Source: Halomontanus rarus
GTDB lineage: Archaea; Halobacteriota; Halobacteria; Halobacteriales; Natrialbaceae
Direction: 5' to 3'
DNA length: 64,000 nucleotides
Assembly (NCBI RefSeq): GCF_017357405.1
Contig: NZ_CP071597.1
Span: 2,294,001-2,358,000, forward strand
The notes beneath the pieces were generated by a model. That model saw only the letters and a list, made by a program, of their open reading frames with translations. It had not been told where the DNA came from and did no database searches. The position numbers and the translations under genes were made by a program. Below are positions 36,350 to 45,728 of this stretch, in pieces. The first letter of the stretch is position 1. Every line of letters begins with the position of its first letter.

Positions 36350-37558
36350 TCAGTCGGACGACGGCGGTACGTCGTCCGACGATCCGGGGTCGATATCGGG
36401 TTCGGAACCGCTCCGTTCTCTCTCTGATTCCATCTCTATCCCTGCGCCTGTCCCTGTCCCTGTCTCTGTCTCCCTCCCCTTATCCCTCCTAGCCTCCGGA
36501 CCGACATCCGATTCAGATCCCGACCCTCGCCCACCCTCGACACCGGCAGCTTCGAGCAGTTCCTCGAGCGGTCGGTCGCCGTTGACCTCGTCGGCGAGGA
36601 GTTCGACCGCTTCGACGAAGACGGCGACGATGAGCGGGCCGACCACGATCCCGATCGCGCCGAGGGTGAACAGGCCGCCGGTGAAGCCGACGAAGTAGAG
36701 GCTCCCGGGTAATCCGGCGGACCGTTGTGCCAACCGGGGCCTGACGGTAATGTCGGGCAACCACGCGATGAGTGCGAGACCGAGGCCGCCGACCAGCGCG
36801 GCGGTCTCGAGGTCGCCGACGGCGAGGTGATAAAGCGCGATCGGGGCGATCAGGAGGCTCGGTCCGATGATCGGTACGAACTGGAGGATCGCCGCGATGA
36901 TCGCCAGAATGAACGCCGCATCGTAGCCGACCATCCAGAAGAACGGGTAGGCGACGACGAACGTCGCGACGCCCGTCGCCACCTGCAGGACGTAGATCGC
37001 GTACAGCGTCTCGCGGGCGCGGGCGGCGAGCGCGAAAACGATATCCCGGTACTCGCGCGGAACGGGTGCGACAGCCGCTCGAGCGGCGGCGTCGCCTCTC
37101 AACAGGAGGCCGAACAGCAGGAGGACGAACAGCGCGAACTTCACGGCGAGGGTGGGCAGCGCCGTCGCAGTATCGGCGGCGAGTCCCTGCAGCGTCGACG
37201 CGACGAACGACTGGATTTCCGTCGCTTCAAGCGTCATCGTCGTCTCGAGGACCGTCACCGAAAACTCGTCCGGAAGCCCGCGAACGATCGCGACGACGTC
37301 CTCGACGCGAAGGTAGAGCGTGAGGACGATCGGCGCCAGCACCGCGAGCACGCTGACGAAACCGACGAGCGTCGCGAGCACGCCGGCGGTCCACTCGGAG
37401 GCGCCGCGTCTGACGAGCCAGCGCTGAACCGGTGCGAGCACGTAGGCGATCGTGATCGCGAAGAGGATCGTCCCGAGCACCTCGAGGAGGATCGCGCCGG
37501 TGATCACGCCGAGTGCGGCGACGACCCCTGCGAGGACGTACGTACGGTCTCGACTCAC
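36350..37558 (-). CDS. AI-2E family transporter
   Basis: About 402 residues, starting at GTG 37558 (MSRDRTYVLAGVVAALG). The eight-helix AI-2E exporter/permease family pattern is clear: APVQRWLVRRGASEW after the second helix, then FVPIIGPSLLIAPIALY, then GLFTLGAIGIVVGPLIVA near the C-terminus. Substrates of archaeal members are unknown; bacterial relatives include the TqsA and Na+/H+ antiporter types. A long hydrophilic acidic tail of about 75 residues contains hexamer-encoded repeats (ETETGTGTGAG). It is divergent from thiB. Confidence 0.9.
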   Translation of the reverse strand: MSRDRTYVLAGVVAALGVITGAILLEVLGTILFAITIAYVLAPVQRWLVRRGASEWTAGVLATLVGFVSVLAVLAPIVLTLYLRVEDVVAIVRGLPDEFSVTVLETTMTLEATEIQSFVASTLQGLAADTATALPTLAVKFALFVLLLFGLLLRGDAAARAAVAPVPREYRDIVFALAARARETLYAIYVLQVATGVATFVVAYPFFWMVGYDAAFILAIIAAILQFVPIIGPSLLIAPIALYHLAVGDLETAALVGGLGLALIAWLPDITVRPRLAQRSAGLPGSLYFVGFTGGLFTLGAIGIVVGPLIVAVFVEAVELLADEVNGDRPLEELLEAAGVEGGRGSGSESDVGPEARRDKGRETETGTGTGAGIEMESERERSGSEPDIDPGSSDDVPPSSD

Positions 37559-37679
37559 GTATCCGTCACAGGTGTGGCTCTCACGCCACCGGCAAAACTG
37601 TTCGCTTCGCGTGACAGACCGACTCGAGAACCGATTACGGGGTACAGTGACGACGGGAACGGGGAAAACGGATTCACGG

Positions 37680-37688
37680 TGCTTAAGA
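37680..37688 (+). promoter_or_regulatory. TATA-like promoter of thiBPQ
   Basis: GTGCTTAAGAC around 37679-37690 contains a CTTAAG box about 27 nt before ATG 37712, fitting a leaderless start. No TPP riboswitch is seen in the 150 bp upstream. Confidence 0.5.
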
Positions 37689-37711
37689 CTACTCAGTGTA
37701 ACAACCGTGTA

Positions 37712-38911
37712 ATGAACCGACGAACCCTTATTCGAACCCTGAGCGGAGGAACGGCCGGGATTGCGCTCGCCGGCTGTCTCACTCAGGACGACGACGAGAA
37801 CGGGAACGGGAATGGGAACGACACCGGCAACGGCGAGGAGAACGGAACCGACGGAGAGAACGACACCGGCAACGGCGAGGAGAACGAAACCGACGGCGAC
37901 GACGAGACTACCGAACCCAACCTCGAGGGAACGCTCCGGATCGCGACCTACACCTCGATGGTCGACGGCGAGGAGGCCGCCGGAACGTGGCTCAAAGACG
38001 CGTTCGAGGAGGAATACCCCGACGCAGAGATCGACTGGACGGTTCCGGAATCGGGGGTCAACCACTACATCCAGCAAGCCAACCAGGGCGTCGACATCGA
38101 CGCCGACCTCTTCTTCGGACTCAACGTCGACGACCTCGTGCTGGTCGACGGCAGAGCCGACGAATCGCTGTTTCGATCGGTCGACCGCGATGCCCTCGAG
38201 CACGTCGACCGCATCCGGGACGATCCCGCAGTCGAATTCGACGACCCCGACGACCGCGTTCTGCCGTACGACACGGGCTACATCAGTCTCGTCTACGACG
38301 AGAACGAGGTCGACGATCCGGAGACCTTCGACGCGCTCACCGAGGAGGAGTACGAGGGAACCCTGATCACCCAGAACGCCCAGCAGTCCGATCCCGGACA
38401 GGCGTTCTTGCTGTGGACGATCGACGCCTACGGCGAGGACGGCTACCTCGACTACTGGGAGGAGTTGCTCGACAACGACGTCCGCATCATCGACGACTGG
38501 TCGAGCGCCTACAGCGCCTACGAGAACGAAGAACGGCCGATGGTCGTCTCCTACTCGACCGATCAGGTCTACACCAACCGGTTCGACGGCGACATGTCCC
38601 GCAGCCAGATCGGCTTCCTCGAGGAGCAAGGATACGCAAACCCCGAAGGAATGGCGGTATTCGAGGACAGCGAACAGGTGGACCTCGCCAACGCCTTCGT
38701 GGACTTCGTCCTCTCGAACGAGGCGCAGGCCGAGATCGCCGTCCGGAACGTCCAGTTCCCCGCCGTCGCCGACGAGCACGTCGACCTCGACGAGAGCTAC
38801 GCCGAGTACGCACACGAGCCTCCGGAAGCGGTCTCGCTCACCTACGATCAACTCAGCGGCAACCTCGACGGCTGGCTCGACGACTGGGGTCAACTGGTCG
38901 CGAGTCGGTGA
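37712..38911 (+). CDS. thiB: Thiamine-type ABC transporter substrate-binding lipoprotein
   Basis: 399 residues. The signal MNRRTLIRTLSGGTAGIALAGC is a twin-arginine lipobox signal. A repetitive Asn/Gly/Glu/Asp linker (residues 24-68) is followed by a periplasmic-binding-protein domain with LRIATYTSMVDGEEAAGTW, the WTVPESG segment and DTGYISLVYD, which resemble thiamine-binding ThiB/TbpA. It is encoded first in a three-gene ABC operon. The ligand assignment rests on this similarity and the operon, and an iron- or spermidine-type ligand is not excluded. Confidence 0.85.
   Translation: MNRRTLIRTLSGGTAGIALAGCLTQDDDENGNGNGNDTGNGEENGTDGENDTGNGEENETDGDDETTEPNLEGTLRIATYTSMVDGEEAAGTWLKDAFEEEYPDAEIDWTVPESGVNHYIQQANQGVDIDADLFFGLNVDDLVLVDGRADESLFRSVDRDALEHVDRIRDDPAVEFDDPDDRVLPYDTGYISLVYDENEVDDPETFDALTEEEYEGTLITQNAQQSDPGQAFLLWTIDAYGEDGYLDYWEELLDNDVRIIDDWSSAYSAYENEERPMVVSYSTDQVYTNRFDGDMSRSQIGFLEEQGYANPEGMAVFEDSEQVDLANAFVDFVLSNEAQAEIAVRNVQFPAVADEHVDLDESYAEYAHEPPEAVSLTYDQLSGNLDGWLDDWGQLVASR
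37817..37900 (+). repeat. 42-bp tandem duplication in thiB linker
   Basis: Two 42-bp units (37817-37858 and 37859-37900) encode near-identical linkers NDTGNGEENGTDGE and NDTGNGEENETDGD. The copies differ at only a few positions, indicating a recent in-frame duplication in the linker. Confidence 0.85.
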
Positions 38912-38920
38912 TCCGCACTC

Positions 38921-40801
38921 GTGACGACGGGTCGGCCAGACGGCGGTTCCGCCCGCGACCGGGGCCGCGTTCGCGTTCACGTCCGCGTTCGTGACTGGCT
39001 CGAGCGCCACGCGCTCGGACTGATCGCACTCCTGACGGCCGTCGTCCTCGGCGTGATGCTCTACCTGCCGGTGGGCGTCGTCTTCGCCGAGGCCGTGTTC
39101 GTCGACGGCCGACTCTCGCTCGCACACTTCCGAGAGGTGCTCACCGATCCCTTCTACGTCGGCGTCCTGTCACAGGTTTTCACCGATCCGCTCGCGATCG
39201 GGAGTCACCTCGCCGCGCTCGGCGGCTGGATCCTCGCCGGTTTCCCGTCCTTTCCGCTGGGACTGTTCGGATTCACCGCCTACCAGGCCGCCCTCTCGAC
39301 GGTCGCGAGCCTCGCGCTCGGCCTCCCGGCGGCGTACGTCCTCGCGAACTACGAGTTCCGCGGGCGGCGGACGATCCGCTCGCTGACCATCCTCCCGTTC
39401 GTCCTCCCGGGGATCATGGTCGCCGTCGGCTTCTACGCGATGTTCGGCCAAGCCGGCACGCTGAACGCGATCCTCGGCGTCGTCGGGCTCGGCCCCTACC
39501 CGTTCATCGAGCGCAACCCGCTCGCGATCGTGATCGTCGCCCACGCCTTCTACAACGCACCCCTGGTCGCCCGCATCACCGTCGCTGCCTGGGAGTCCGT
39601 TGACGTCCGCGCCCTCGAGACCGCCCGCTCGCTGGGGGCGAGTCCCCGTCGAGCGTTCGTCGACGTCGTCGTCCCGCAGCTCCTGCCGGCGGTCACGACC
39701 GGCGCCTTGCTCACCTTCATCTTCACGTTCATGACGTTCCCGATCGTCCTCGCGCTGGGCGGACTCCAGCTGGCGACCGTCGAAGTCTGGGTCTACGCCC
39801 GGATTCAACGGCTCGCCTTCGCCGAAGCCGCCACGCTCGCGATCCTCGAGACGATCGTCTCGCTGGCGCTGACCTACGCCTACCTCCGCTACGAGTCCGC
39901 GCAGGCGGGGATGAGCCGCGCCGCCGCCCCGCCGCCGCGCGAGCGGCTGTTTCCCGACCTCCGAACGGCCCTCGAGCCGTGGCGGCTCGCGATCGTCGGC
40001 TACGGCGTCCTCACGCTCGTGGTGTTCGTCGGGCCGATGGTGAGCATGGTGATCGGCGGTTTCACGGACGGCGGCGGGTTCACGTTGCGCCACTACGAGT
40101 TCCTGATCCGGCGACAGACCGAGGGAGCGTCCTACCAGACGCTGCCGTGGCCGGCGATCCGCAACTCGCTGCTGTTCGGCGTCGCCACGCTGTTCGTCGC
40201 GATGCCGATGGGCGTCGTCATCTCGGTGGTGACGACCCGGTCGGGACGAGAGGGCGGACACCACAGTGGGCGGTGGGCGACGATCATCGACACCCTCGCA
40301 ATGGTGCCGCTGGCGGTCAGCGGCATCGTCTTCGGGATCGGCCTCCTCCGCGGACTGGTCTTCGGCATCCCGCTGATCGGCGGCTGGCGGCTCCAGATCA
40401 CCGGCGTCGTCGCCATCGTCGCCGCCCACGCCGTCGCCGCCTACCCGTTCGTCACTCGCAACGTCTCGCCGCTGCTCGCGGATCTCGATCCCGCGCTGGT
40501 CGAGTCGGCCCGTTCGCTCGGCGCCTCCCGATACCGGGCGTTGCTGGACGTCGAACTCCCGCTGGTGGCGAGCGGCATCGTCGCCGGCGCCGCCTTCACC
40601 TTCGCCATCTCGATCGGCGAGTTCTCTTCGACGGTAATTTTGGCCAGCGGCGGCGAGACCTACACCATGCCCGTGGCCGTCGAACGATACCTCGGTCGTC
40701 GGAACGGGCCGGCGATCGCCATGGGAACCGTCCTCCTCGCGATCACCGGCCTGAGCTTCGTCGTCGTCGACCGCGTCGGCGGGAGGTTCGAACGTGACTG
40801 A
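38921..40801 (+). CDS. thiP: ABC transporter permease (ThiP type)
   Basis: 626 residues from GTG 38921, ten bases after thiB. It is a fused permease with two BPD_transp_1 units and about 12 membrane helices. EAA loops appear in both halves (VDVRALETARSLGASPRRAF and DPALVESARSLGASRYRAL), each ending in a Gly-containing coupling motif. The fused form is usual for ThiP and the iron permease FbpB. The stop overlaps the thiQ start by eight bases. Confidence 0.9.
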   Translation: MTTGRPDGGSARDRGRVRVHVRVRDWLERHALGLIALLTAVVLGVMLYLPVGVVFAEAVFVDGRLSLAHFREVLTDPFYVGVLSQVFTDPLAIGSHLAALGGWILAGFPSFPLGLFGFTAYQAALSTVASLALGLPAAYVLANYEFRGRRTIRSLTILPFVLPGIMVAVGFYAMFGQAGTLNAILGVVGLGPYPFIERNPLAIVIVAHAFYNAPLVARITVAAWESVDVRALETARSLGASPRRAFVDVVVPQLLPAVTTGALLTFIFTFMTFPIVLALGGLQLATVEVWVYARIQRLAFAEAATLAILETIVSLALTYAYLRYESAQAGMSRAAAPPPRERLFPDLRTALEPWRLAIVGYGVLTLVVFVGPMVSMVIGGFTDGGGFTLRHYEFLIRRQTEGASYQTLPWPAIRNSLLFGVATLFVAMPMGVVISVVTTRSGREGGHHSGRWATIIDTLAMVPLAVSGIVFGIGLLRGLVFGIPLIGGWRLQITGVVAIVAAHAVAAYPFVTRNVSPLLADLDPALVESARSLGASRYRALLDVELPLVASGIVAGAAFTFAISIGEFSSTVILASGGETYTMPVAVERYLGRRNGPAIAMGTVLLAITGLSFVVVDRVGGRFERD

Positions 40802-41879
40802 TCTCACGCTCGAGGGCGTCTCGAAGGTCTACGGCGAGACGACCGCGCTCCGTGGGATCGACCTCGCGGTCGAGGACGGCGAGTTCTTCACGCTCGTCGG
40901 CCCCTCCGGCTGTGGCAAGACTACCACGCTGCGGACGATCGCCGGCTTCGAGGAACCCACCGCCGGCAGCGTCCGCTTCGACGACCGGGAGATGACCGGC
41001 GTTCCACCCGAGGACCGCGACGTCGGCGTCGTCTTCCAGAACTACGCGCTGTTCCCGCACATGACCGTCGCCGAGAACGTCGGCTACGGACTGCGGTTTC
41101 GCGACCCGCCCGCGGGGACGACCCGCGAGGAGCGGATCTTGGAACTGCTCGAGCTCGTCGACCTCGCCGGAATGGGCGAGCGTCGGCCGAGTCAGCTCTC
41201 GGGCGGTCAACGACAGCGCGTCTCGCTGGCCCGCGCGCTCGCACCCGAACCCGGTCTGTTACTGCTCGACGAGCCAATGAGCGCGCTCGACGCCCGCCTG
41301 CGAGAGACGCTTCGCCGACAGGTAAAACGCATCCAGTCGGAACTCGAGATCACGACGATCTACGTCACCCACGACCAGGAAGAGGCGCTGGCGATCTCCG
41401 ACCGCGTCGCCGTCGTGCGCGCCGGAACCGTCGAACAGGTCGGCACCCCGAAGGAGATCTATCGCCGGCCCGCGACGCGCTTCGTCGCCGAGTTTATCGG
41501 CGACAACAACGTCTTCGAGGGTGAAGTGAGAACCCGCTCGAGCGACGAGCTCCGCGTCCGGGTCTCGGGCAGGGAGTTCGACATCGTCCCCGCCGATTCC
41601 CTCGCAGAAGCCGGAACAGGCCTCGAGTCGGGCGACCGACTCGCGTTCTGCGTCCGCCCGGAGGCGCTCACGCCGACGGTCGAAACCAACCGCCTCTCGG
41701 TGACCGTCGAAACCAGCGAGTTCCTCGGCGAGACCGTTCGCGTCCACGGTCGGTGGAACGGCACGCCGATCGTTCTCCGACTCGCGGAGCCGCCGGACGC
41801 CGACGAATTGACTGTGGGGTTCGCGCCGGACGGTGCTCACGTCGTCGAACTCGAGTCCGACGCTCGAGGAAACGACTGA
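40794..41879 (+). CDS. thiQ: ABC transporter ATPase (ThiQ/PotA type)
   Basis: 361 residues from GTG 40794 overlapping thiP. The nucleotide-binding domain has Walker A GPSGCGKTTT near residue 36, signature LSGGQRQR near 134 and Walker B LLLLDEP near 155, plus the H-loop THDQEEAL. The C-terminal about 120 residues form a TOBE-type regulatory domain. Bacterial ThiQ usually lacks this extension, so the protein resembles PotA/FbpC ATPases; it is named by operon context. Confidence 0.88.
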   Translation: MTDLTLEGVSKVYGETTALRGIDLAVEDGEFFTLVGPSGCGKTTTLRTIAGFEEPTAGSVRFDDREMTGVPPEDRDVGVVFQNYALFPHMTVAENVGYGLRFRDPPAGTTREERILELLELVDLAGMGERRPSQLSGGQRQRVSLARALAPEPGLLLLDEPMSALDARLRETLRRQVKRIQSELEITTIYVTHDQEEALAISDRVAVVRAGTVEQVGTPKEIYRRPATRFVAEFIGDNNVFEGEVRTRSSDELRVRVSGREFDIVPADSLAEAGTGLESGDRLAFCVRPEALTPTVETNRLSVTVETSEFLGETVRVHGRWNGTPIVLRLAEPPDADELTVGFAPDGAHVVELESDARGND

Positions 41880-42027
41880 CCGGACCGAACGACGCCGACC
41901 AAACGTGTTCGCATCCGTTCTATCCGCGCGGGAATCGTCGCTGCGACTGACTACCGATGCGGACGTATTGGCGAGTACGACTGGTGGCCGCCCTCGATCG
42001 ATCACGCGCACCACCTCGAGATCAACC

Positions 42028-42336
42028 ATGTACGACTACACCACCATCATCGCACTCGCGAACACCGCCACGCTCGTCACCGGCGGACTCGTGATGTTGT
42101 TCGCCTACCGCGCCTTCAGGCGAACTGGAGCGACCCCGCTCCGGGCCGTCGCGATCGGCTTCGGCTTCATCGTCGCGGGAACCGTCCTCGGCGGAATCGC
42201 CCACTTCGCGGGTGACGTCGCCCTCGGAATCGTCGTCCAGAGTTCGTTCACCGCCGTCGGATTCGCGGCGCTCCTCTACTCGCTGTACAGCGAACCGCCG
42301 CGAACGACGACCGTCACCGTGGGCGTCTCGAAGTGA
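42028..42336 (+). CDS. Three-helix membrane protein (DUF7521-like)
   Basis: 102 residues from ATG 42028 with three hydrophobic helices (residues 6-26, 41-66 and 69-86). TATLVTGGLVMLFAYRAFRRTGA followed by LRAVAIGFGFI, seen in two segments, is the pattern of a small haloarchaeal membrane family often found beside regulators. Here it is alone, after thiBPQ. Function unknown. Confidence 0.75.
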   Translation: MYDYTTIIALANTATLVTGGLVMLFAYRAFRRTGATPLRAVAIGFGFIVAGTVLGGIAHFAGDVALGIVVQSSFTAVGFAALLYSLYSEPPRTTTVTVGVSK

Positions 42337-42439
42337 CCGCGACGTGCACCGAGACGCCTCGCGCTCCGTCGTGCCACCTTCGGGCGAGAAGGATGCAAGG
42401 CCGCGGGACCGACACCGGCCGACTCGAGCGAACGTACGC

Positions 42440-43273
42440 TTATCGGCGGCCGAGCGCGCCGAGGACGAACGCCGCAATGACGAGGAGTGTTGATCCGACT
42501 CCGAATCCGGGCACCGTCTCGTCGCCGTCGGAGTCCGTTTCCTCTGTCTCCGGGACCGGTGTCTCGTCGGATTCCGTCGCGTCGGTGTTGCGTTCGTCGC
42601 CGTCGCCGTCGACATCGTCGTCAGTGTCCGTCGCCGTGTCATCCGGGGCCTCCCCGTCGGCAGCGTCGGTTTCTGACTCGGCCTCGGTCTCTGACTCGGT
42701 CTCGGGCCCAGTACCGCCTTCGTCGCCGTCATCACCGACCTCGGTCCCGCTACCGTCGGGGACGCCACCGCCGGGGACGCCACCGGACCCGTCGGAATCA
42801 CTCTCGGCGGTGAGCTCGAGTTCCGTCGACGACCCGGAACGCCAACTGGCGGTCTGATCGGCGTCGACGCCGTCGACCTCGAACGAGACGGTCGCGCCCT
42901 CGTCGTCTCCGAACCCGTCGACGGTCAGTTTCCCGTCGTAGGCACCCGGTCCGCCGTAGGTCCCGGGTTCGTCGACGACGATCGATCCGCGCTCGTCACC
43001 GTCGACGACCGCGGTGATTTCGGTTCCCTCGGGTGCCGGTTCCCCGTCGACGGTCACGGTTCCGTAGTAGGACGCGGGAATCGGCGGTGGGCCCTCGCTC
43101 TCGACTTCGCCTTCGCTCTCGCTCTCGCTTTCGTGGTTTCCTTCACCCTCGCCCTCGTGGTCGACTGCGAACGCCACCGCCGGACCGCTCACGACCGTTC
43201 CGATTACGACGACGACCAAAACGACGACTGCAGCACGCGGTCTCCGCTCGAGGATCGAACCCCTCTCCATCAT
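42440..43273 (-). CDS. PGF-CTERM surface protein
   Basis: 277 residues with an N-terminal signal segment (AAVVVLVVVVIGTVVSGPA), an acidic Glu/Ser spacer, then a beta domain (ASYYGTVTVDGEPAPEGTEI to SSTELELTAESDSDG). A long Thr/Asp/Glu-rich stalk ends in VPGFGVGSTLLVIAAFVLG, a PGF-CTERM sorting signal processed by archaeosortase A and lipid-anchored. Its start overlaps the stop of the beta-helix protein gene (ATGA), so the two form an operon. Role inferred as cell-surface. Confidence 0.85.
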   Translation of the reverse strand: MMERGSILERRPRAAVVVLVVVVIGTVVSGPAVAFAVDHEGEGEGNHESESESEGEVESEGPPPIPASYYGTVTVDGEPAPEGTEITAVVDGDERGSIVVDEPGTYGGPGAYDGKLTVDGFGDDEGATVSFEVDGVDADQTASWRSGSSTELELTAESDSDGSGGVPGGGVPDGSGTEVGDDGDEGGTGPETESETEAESETDAADGEAPDDTATDTDDDVDGDGDERNTDATESDETPVPETEETDSDGDETVPGFGVGSTLLVIAAFVLGALGRR

Positions 43274-45600
43274 GAGGACGCGTTCACCGCCGTCGACGAG
43301 TGCTGTGTCTCGGAGCGCTGCGCCGCCGACGTCTCGTCGGAGACGTCGGGCGGGGCCCCGTCGAAGCCGAGCAGTTCGTCGACCTCCCCGAGCGTGATTC
43401 CGGGATAGGCGTTCGTACCGACGGTGCCGTCCCGGTTCGCGTACACGAAGTACCCCGCGTGCGGAGAGACGGTCGGTTCGTTGGTCTCCGAGCCGAACGT
43501 GTAGCTCAGCCAGTCGTCGCCGCGTTCGGTCTCGACCGGCTGGCCGCCGGGGGCCCCGATCGGGTGTAGAATCCTCGAGGGGGCCGCCGACGTGGCAGCG
43601 TAGGCGTCCTCGACGCCGTCGGCCGTCGGCGAGCCGATCAGGTTCCAGCCGGCGTCCACGTCGGCTTCGCCGGGGATCCCAGGCTCGGACTCGTCGCTCG
43701 TCTCGAACTCGACGAGGGCAGTGACGTTCTCCTCGGGAACGACGACGTACGCGTCGAGTGCGTTCGGCGTGACGCGTCCATCGTCGACGGGCACCCACTC
43801 GTCGTGCTCACCGTCGAACTCGTAGATCGTCCCATCGAACTCGCCGAACGTCGACTCGAGGTCGTTCGCCATCGGCCCCGGGAACGACACGGCCGTCGGT
43901 TCGTCGGCCGGAAGCTCGAGGTGGTAGCCGAACTGCTGGACCTCGGCCGGATCGTCGGGGAGTTCCGTCGGCGGGGCCGTCGCGAACGGTTCGGACTCGA
44001 CGGACCCGACGAGCTCGTCCGGTTCGGGGCCCCGTTCACCGAAGTAATCGAGCGTCGAGACGAACCCGTCGCCCGCCGCGCTGATCGCGGTCGTGTCGAC
44101 CGCAGCGAAGTCGTTGTACGCAGAATAGGTGACGTTACCGAACGCGTCCACGCCGGTCTCACCGGCAAATCGGTTGCCCGAGACGACCGCCGCGGACCCG
44201 TCGAAGTCGACACTGATACCGGTTCCAGTACCCACGAACTCGTTATCGCTGACGGTCCGGACGTCGGCTTCGGACGCGACCGAAAGGTCGACGATTTCGC
44301 TCTCGAGTCGATTTTCGAGAACCGTATCCGCGGTTCCCCACACGTCGACGGCCGTACTGACGCCGGTAATATCGTTCCCGACCAGTTCGACGCTCGAGCC
44401 CCTGCTGACCCACACACCGTACACACCACCGCCGACGGTGGTGTTGACGACCCGAACGTTCTCGGGTCCACCGACGATCGAGATGCCGTCGGTGGTACCG
44501 TTGGCGTCGATCGTGATCCCCGAGACGGTCGCGTCGTCGGCCGTGACGAAAAGCGGGGCGTCGAACGTACTCGCCGCGTCGCCGGTGACCGAGAGAACCG
44601 GGTCGACGCCGTCGGCTGCGGTGAGCGTCACCGGCGCGTCGAGGACGACCGGTCCGTCGGTCGCGTCGAGCTCGTACTCGTCGTCGATCAACCGGACCGT
44701 CGCCCCGGGACGGGCGAGTTCGAGGGCTTCCTGAACGGACTCGACGTCTCCGTCCGTTCCGACGGTGAGCGAGTCGGACACCACGGACGACGTCCCCGTC
44801 GTCACGGTGATCGACTCGTCGGACTCGGACTCGAACTCGAACTCGAACGCGACCGAGAGCGTCCCGACCTCCGCGGGGTCGGTGACGACCGTCGCAGTCA
44901 CGAGATCACCTCGCTCGAGGTCGCTCACGTTCGTCTCCGTACCGAAGTCGTCACCGCCCGCGACCGTGGCGTTCGAGAGCGTCCCGTTTCGGGTTATCCC
45001 GAGTCGATCGACCGCCGAGACGCGAACCTCGACGTCGTATGACTCGCCGGGACGGACCTGCGACGGCGCGTCGGAGACGAGTTCGGCGTCGGGGACCGTC
45101 TCGACGACGACGTCGTGCTCGAGTTCGCCGTCGGACACGTCGACTGTGGTCTCGGTCGATTCGACACCGAATCCCGAGACGCCGATCGTTCGCTCGCCGG
45201 CCGGAACGACGAGCGAGTACGCGCCGTCGTCGTCCGTCACCGACGTGTCGCCGAGGTCGGACGCGACCGTGACGCCCTCGAGGGGGTCGCCGTCGGCGTC
45301 CGTCACCGTCCCGGACACGGCCGTGGCGTTCGACGCGAGTGCCATCGCGCCGTCGGCGTCGACGACGGGCGACGACGAGTCGGAGACACTGACGACCACC
45401 TCGAGTTCGCTCTCAGGGCCCTCGAGTGGCAGATCGGCCGCCGTTTCAGTATCGGTCGCTGGAGACGCACTCGCGCGCTCGTCGGTAGCCGCGATCGGGA
45501 CCGCGAACGCGGCGGTTCCGAGAATCGACGCGATCAGTATCGCAAGTACCACCGTACCCGATGTCGGACGGAGTTCCATCACCTCTTCAGACATTATCAT
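43270..45600 (-). CDS. Secreted beta-helix surface protein
   Basis: 776 residues. A signal/anchor segment (VVLAILIASILGTAAFAVPI) is followed by a carboxypeptidase-regulatory-like domain (GTVTDADGDPLEGVTVAS), an Ig-like region, and a right-handed parallel beta-helix of about 230 residues (VESVQEALELARPGATVRL, then repeated NDITGVSTA / NEFVGTGTG turns). The C-terminal part contains VDAGWNLIGSPTADGV, a module found in archaeal surface proteins. There is no PGF-CTERM of its own; the neighbouring co-expressed protein has one. Possible adhesin or carbohydrate-active protein. Confidence 0.83.
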   Translation of the reverse strand: MIMSEEVMELRPTSGTVVLAILIASILGTAAFAVPIAATDERASASPATDTETAADLPLEGPESELEVVVSVSDSSSPVVDADGAMALASNATAVSGTVTDADGDPLEGVTVASDLGDTSVTDDDGAYSLVVPAGERTIGVSGFGVESTETTVDVSDGELEHDVVVETVPDAELVSDAPSQVRPGESYDVEVRVSAVDRLGITRNGTLSNATVAGGDDFGTETNVSDLERGDLVTATVVTDPAEVGTLSVAFEFEFESESDESITVTTGTSSVVSDSLTVGTDGDVESVQEALELARPGATVRLIDDEYELDATDGPVVLDAPVTLTAADGVDPVLSVTGDAASTFDAPLFVTADDATVSGITIDANGTTDGISIVGGPENVRVVNTTVGGGVYGVWVSRGSSVELVGNDITGVSTAVDVWGTADTVLENRLESEIVDLSVASEADVRTVSDNEFVGTGTGISVDFDGSAAVVSGNRFAGETGVDAFGNVTYSAYNDFAAVDTTAISAAGDGFVSTLDYFGERGPEPDELVGSVESEPFATAPPTELPDDPAEVQQFGYHLELPADEPTAVSFPGPMANDLESTFGEFDGTIYEFDGEHDEWVPVDDGRVTPNALDAYVVVPEENVTALVEFETSDESEPGIPGEADVDAGWNLIGSPTADGVEDAYAATSAAPSRILHPIGAPGGQPVETERGDDWLSYTFGSETNEPTVSPHAGYFVYANRDGTVGTNAYPGITLGEVDELLGFDGAPPDVSDETSAAQRSETQHSSTAVNASS

Positions 45601-45728
45601 ATAACAAATTAGGAGAATAGAAAAATATTCCGTTAGGTATTAGTTTAACTAATTTCTTCGAGAATCGGTCGGAATACATACAGAGAGGAAATGTCGATGA
45701 TCCGTCAGAAGGGGTGGAATCCCGTCGG

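Noticed and set aside
37559..37711. Possible TPP riboswitch before thiB
   Set aside because: No TPP-aptamer-like conserved segments were found, and the TATA-like box predicts a leaderless transcript with no room for one.
39170..40807. 545-residue open frame on the minus strand
   Set aside because: Antisense to thiP; it lacks domains, and the true gene on the plus strand has clear permease motifs.
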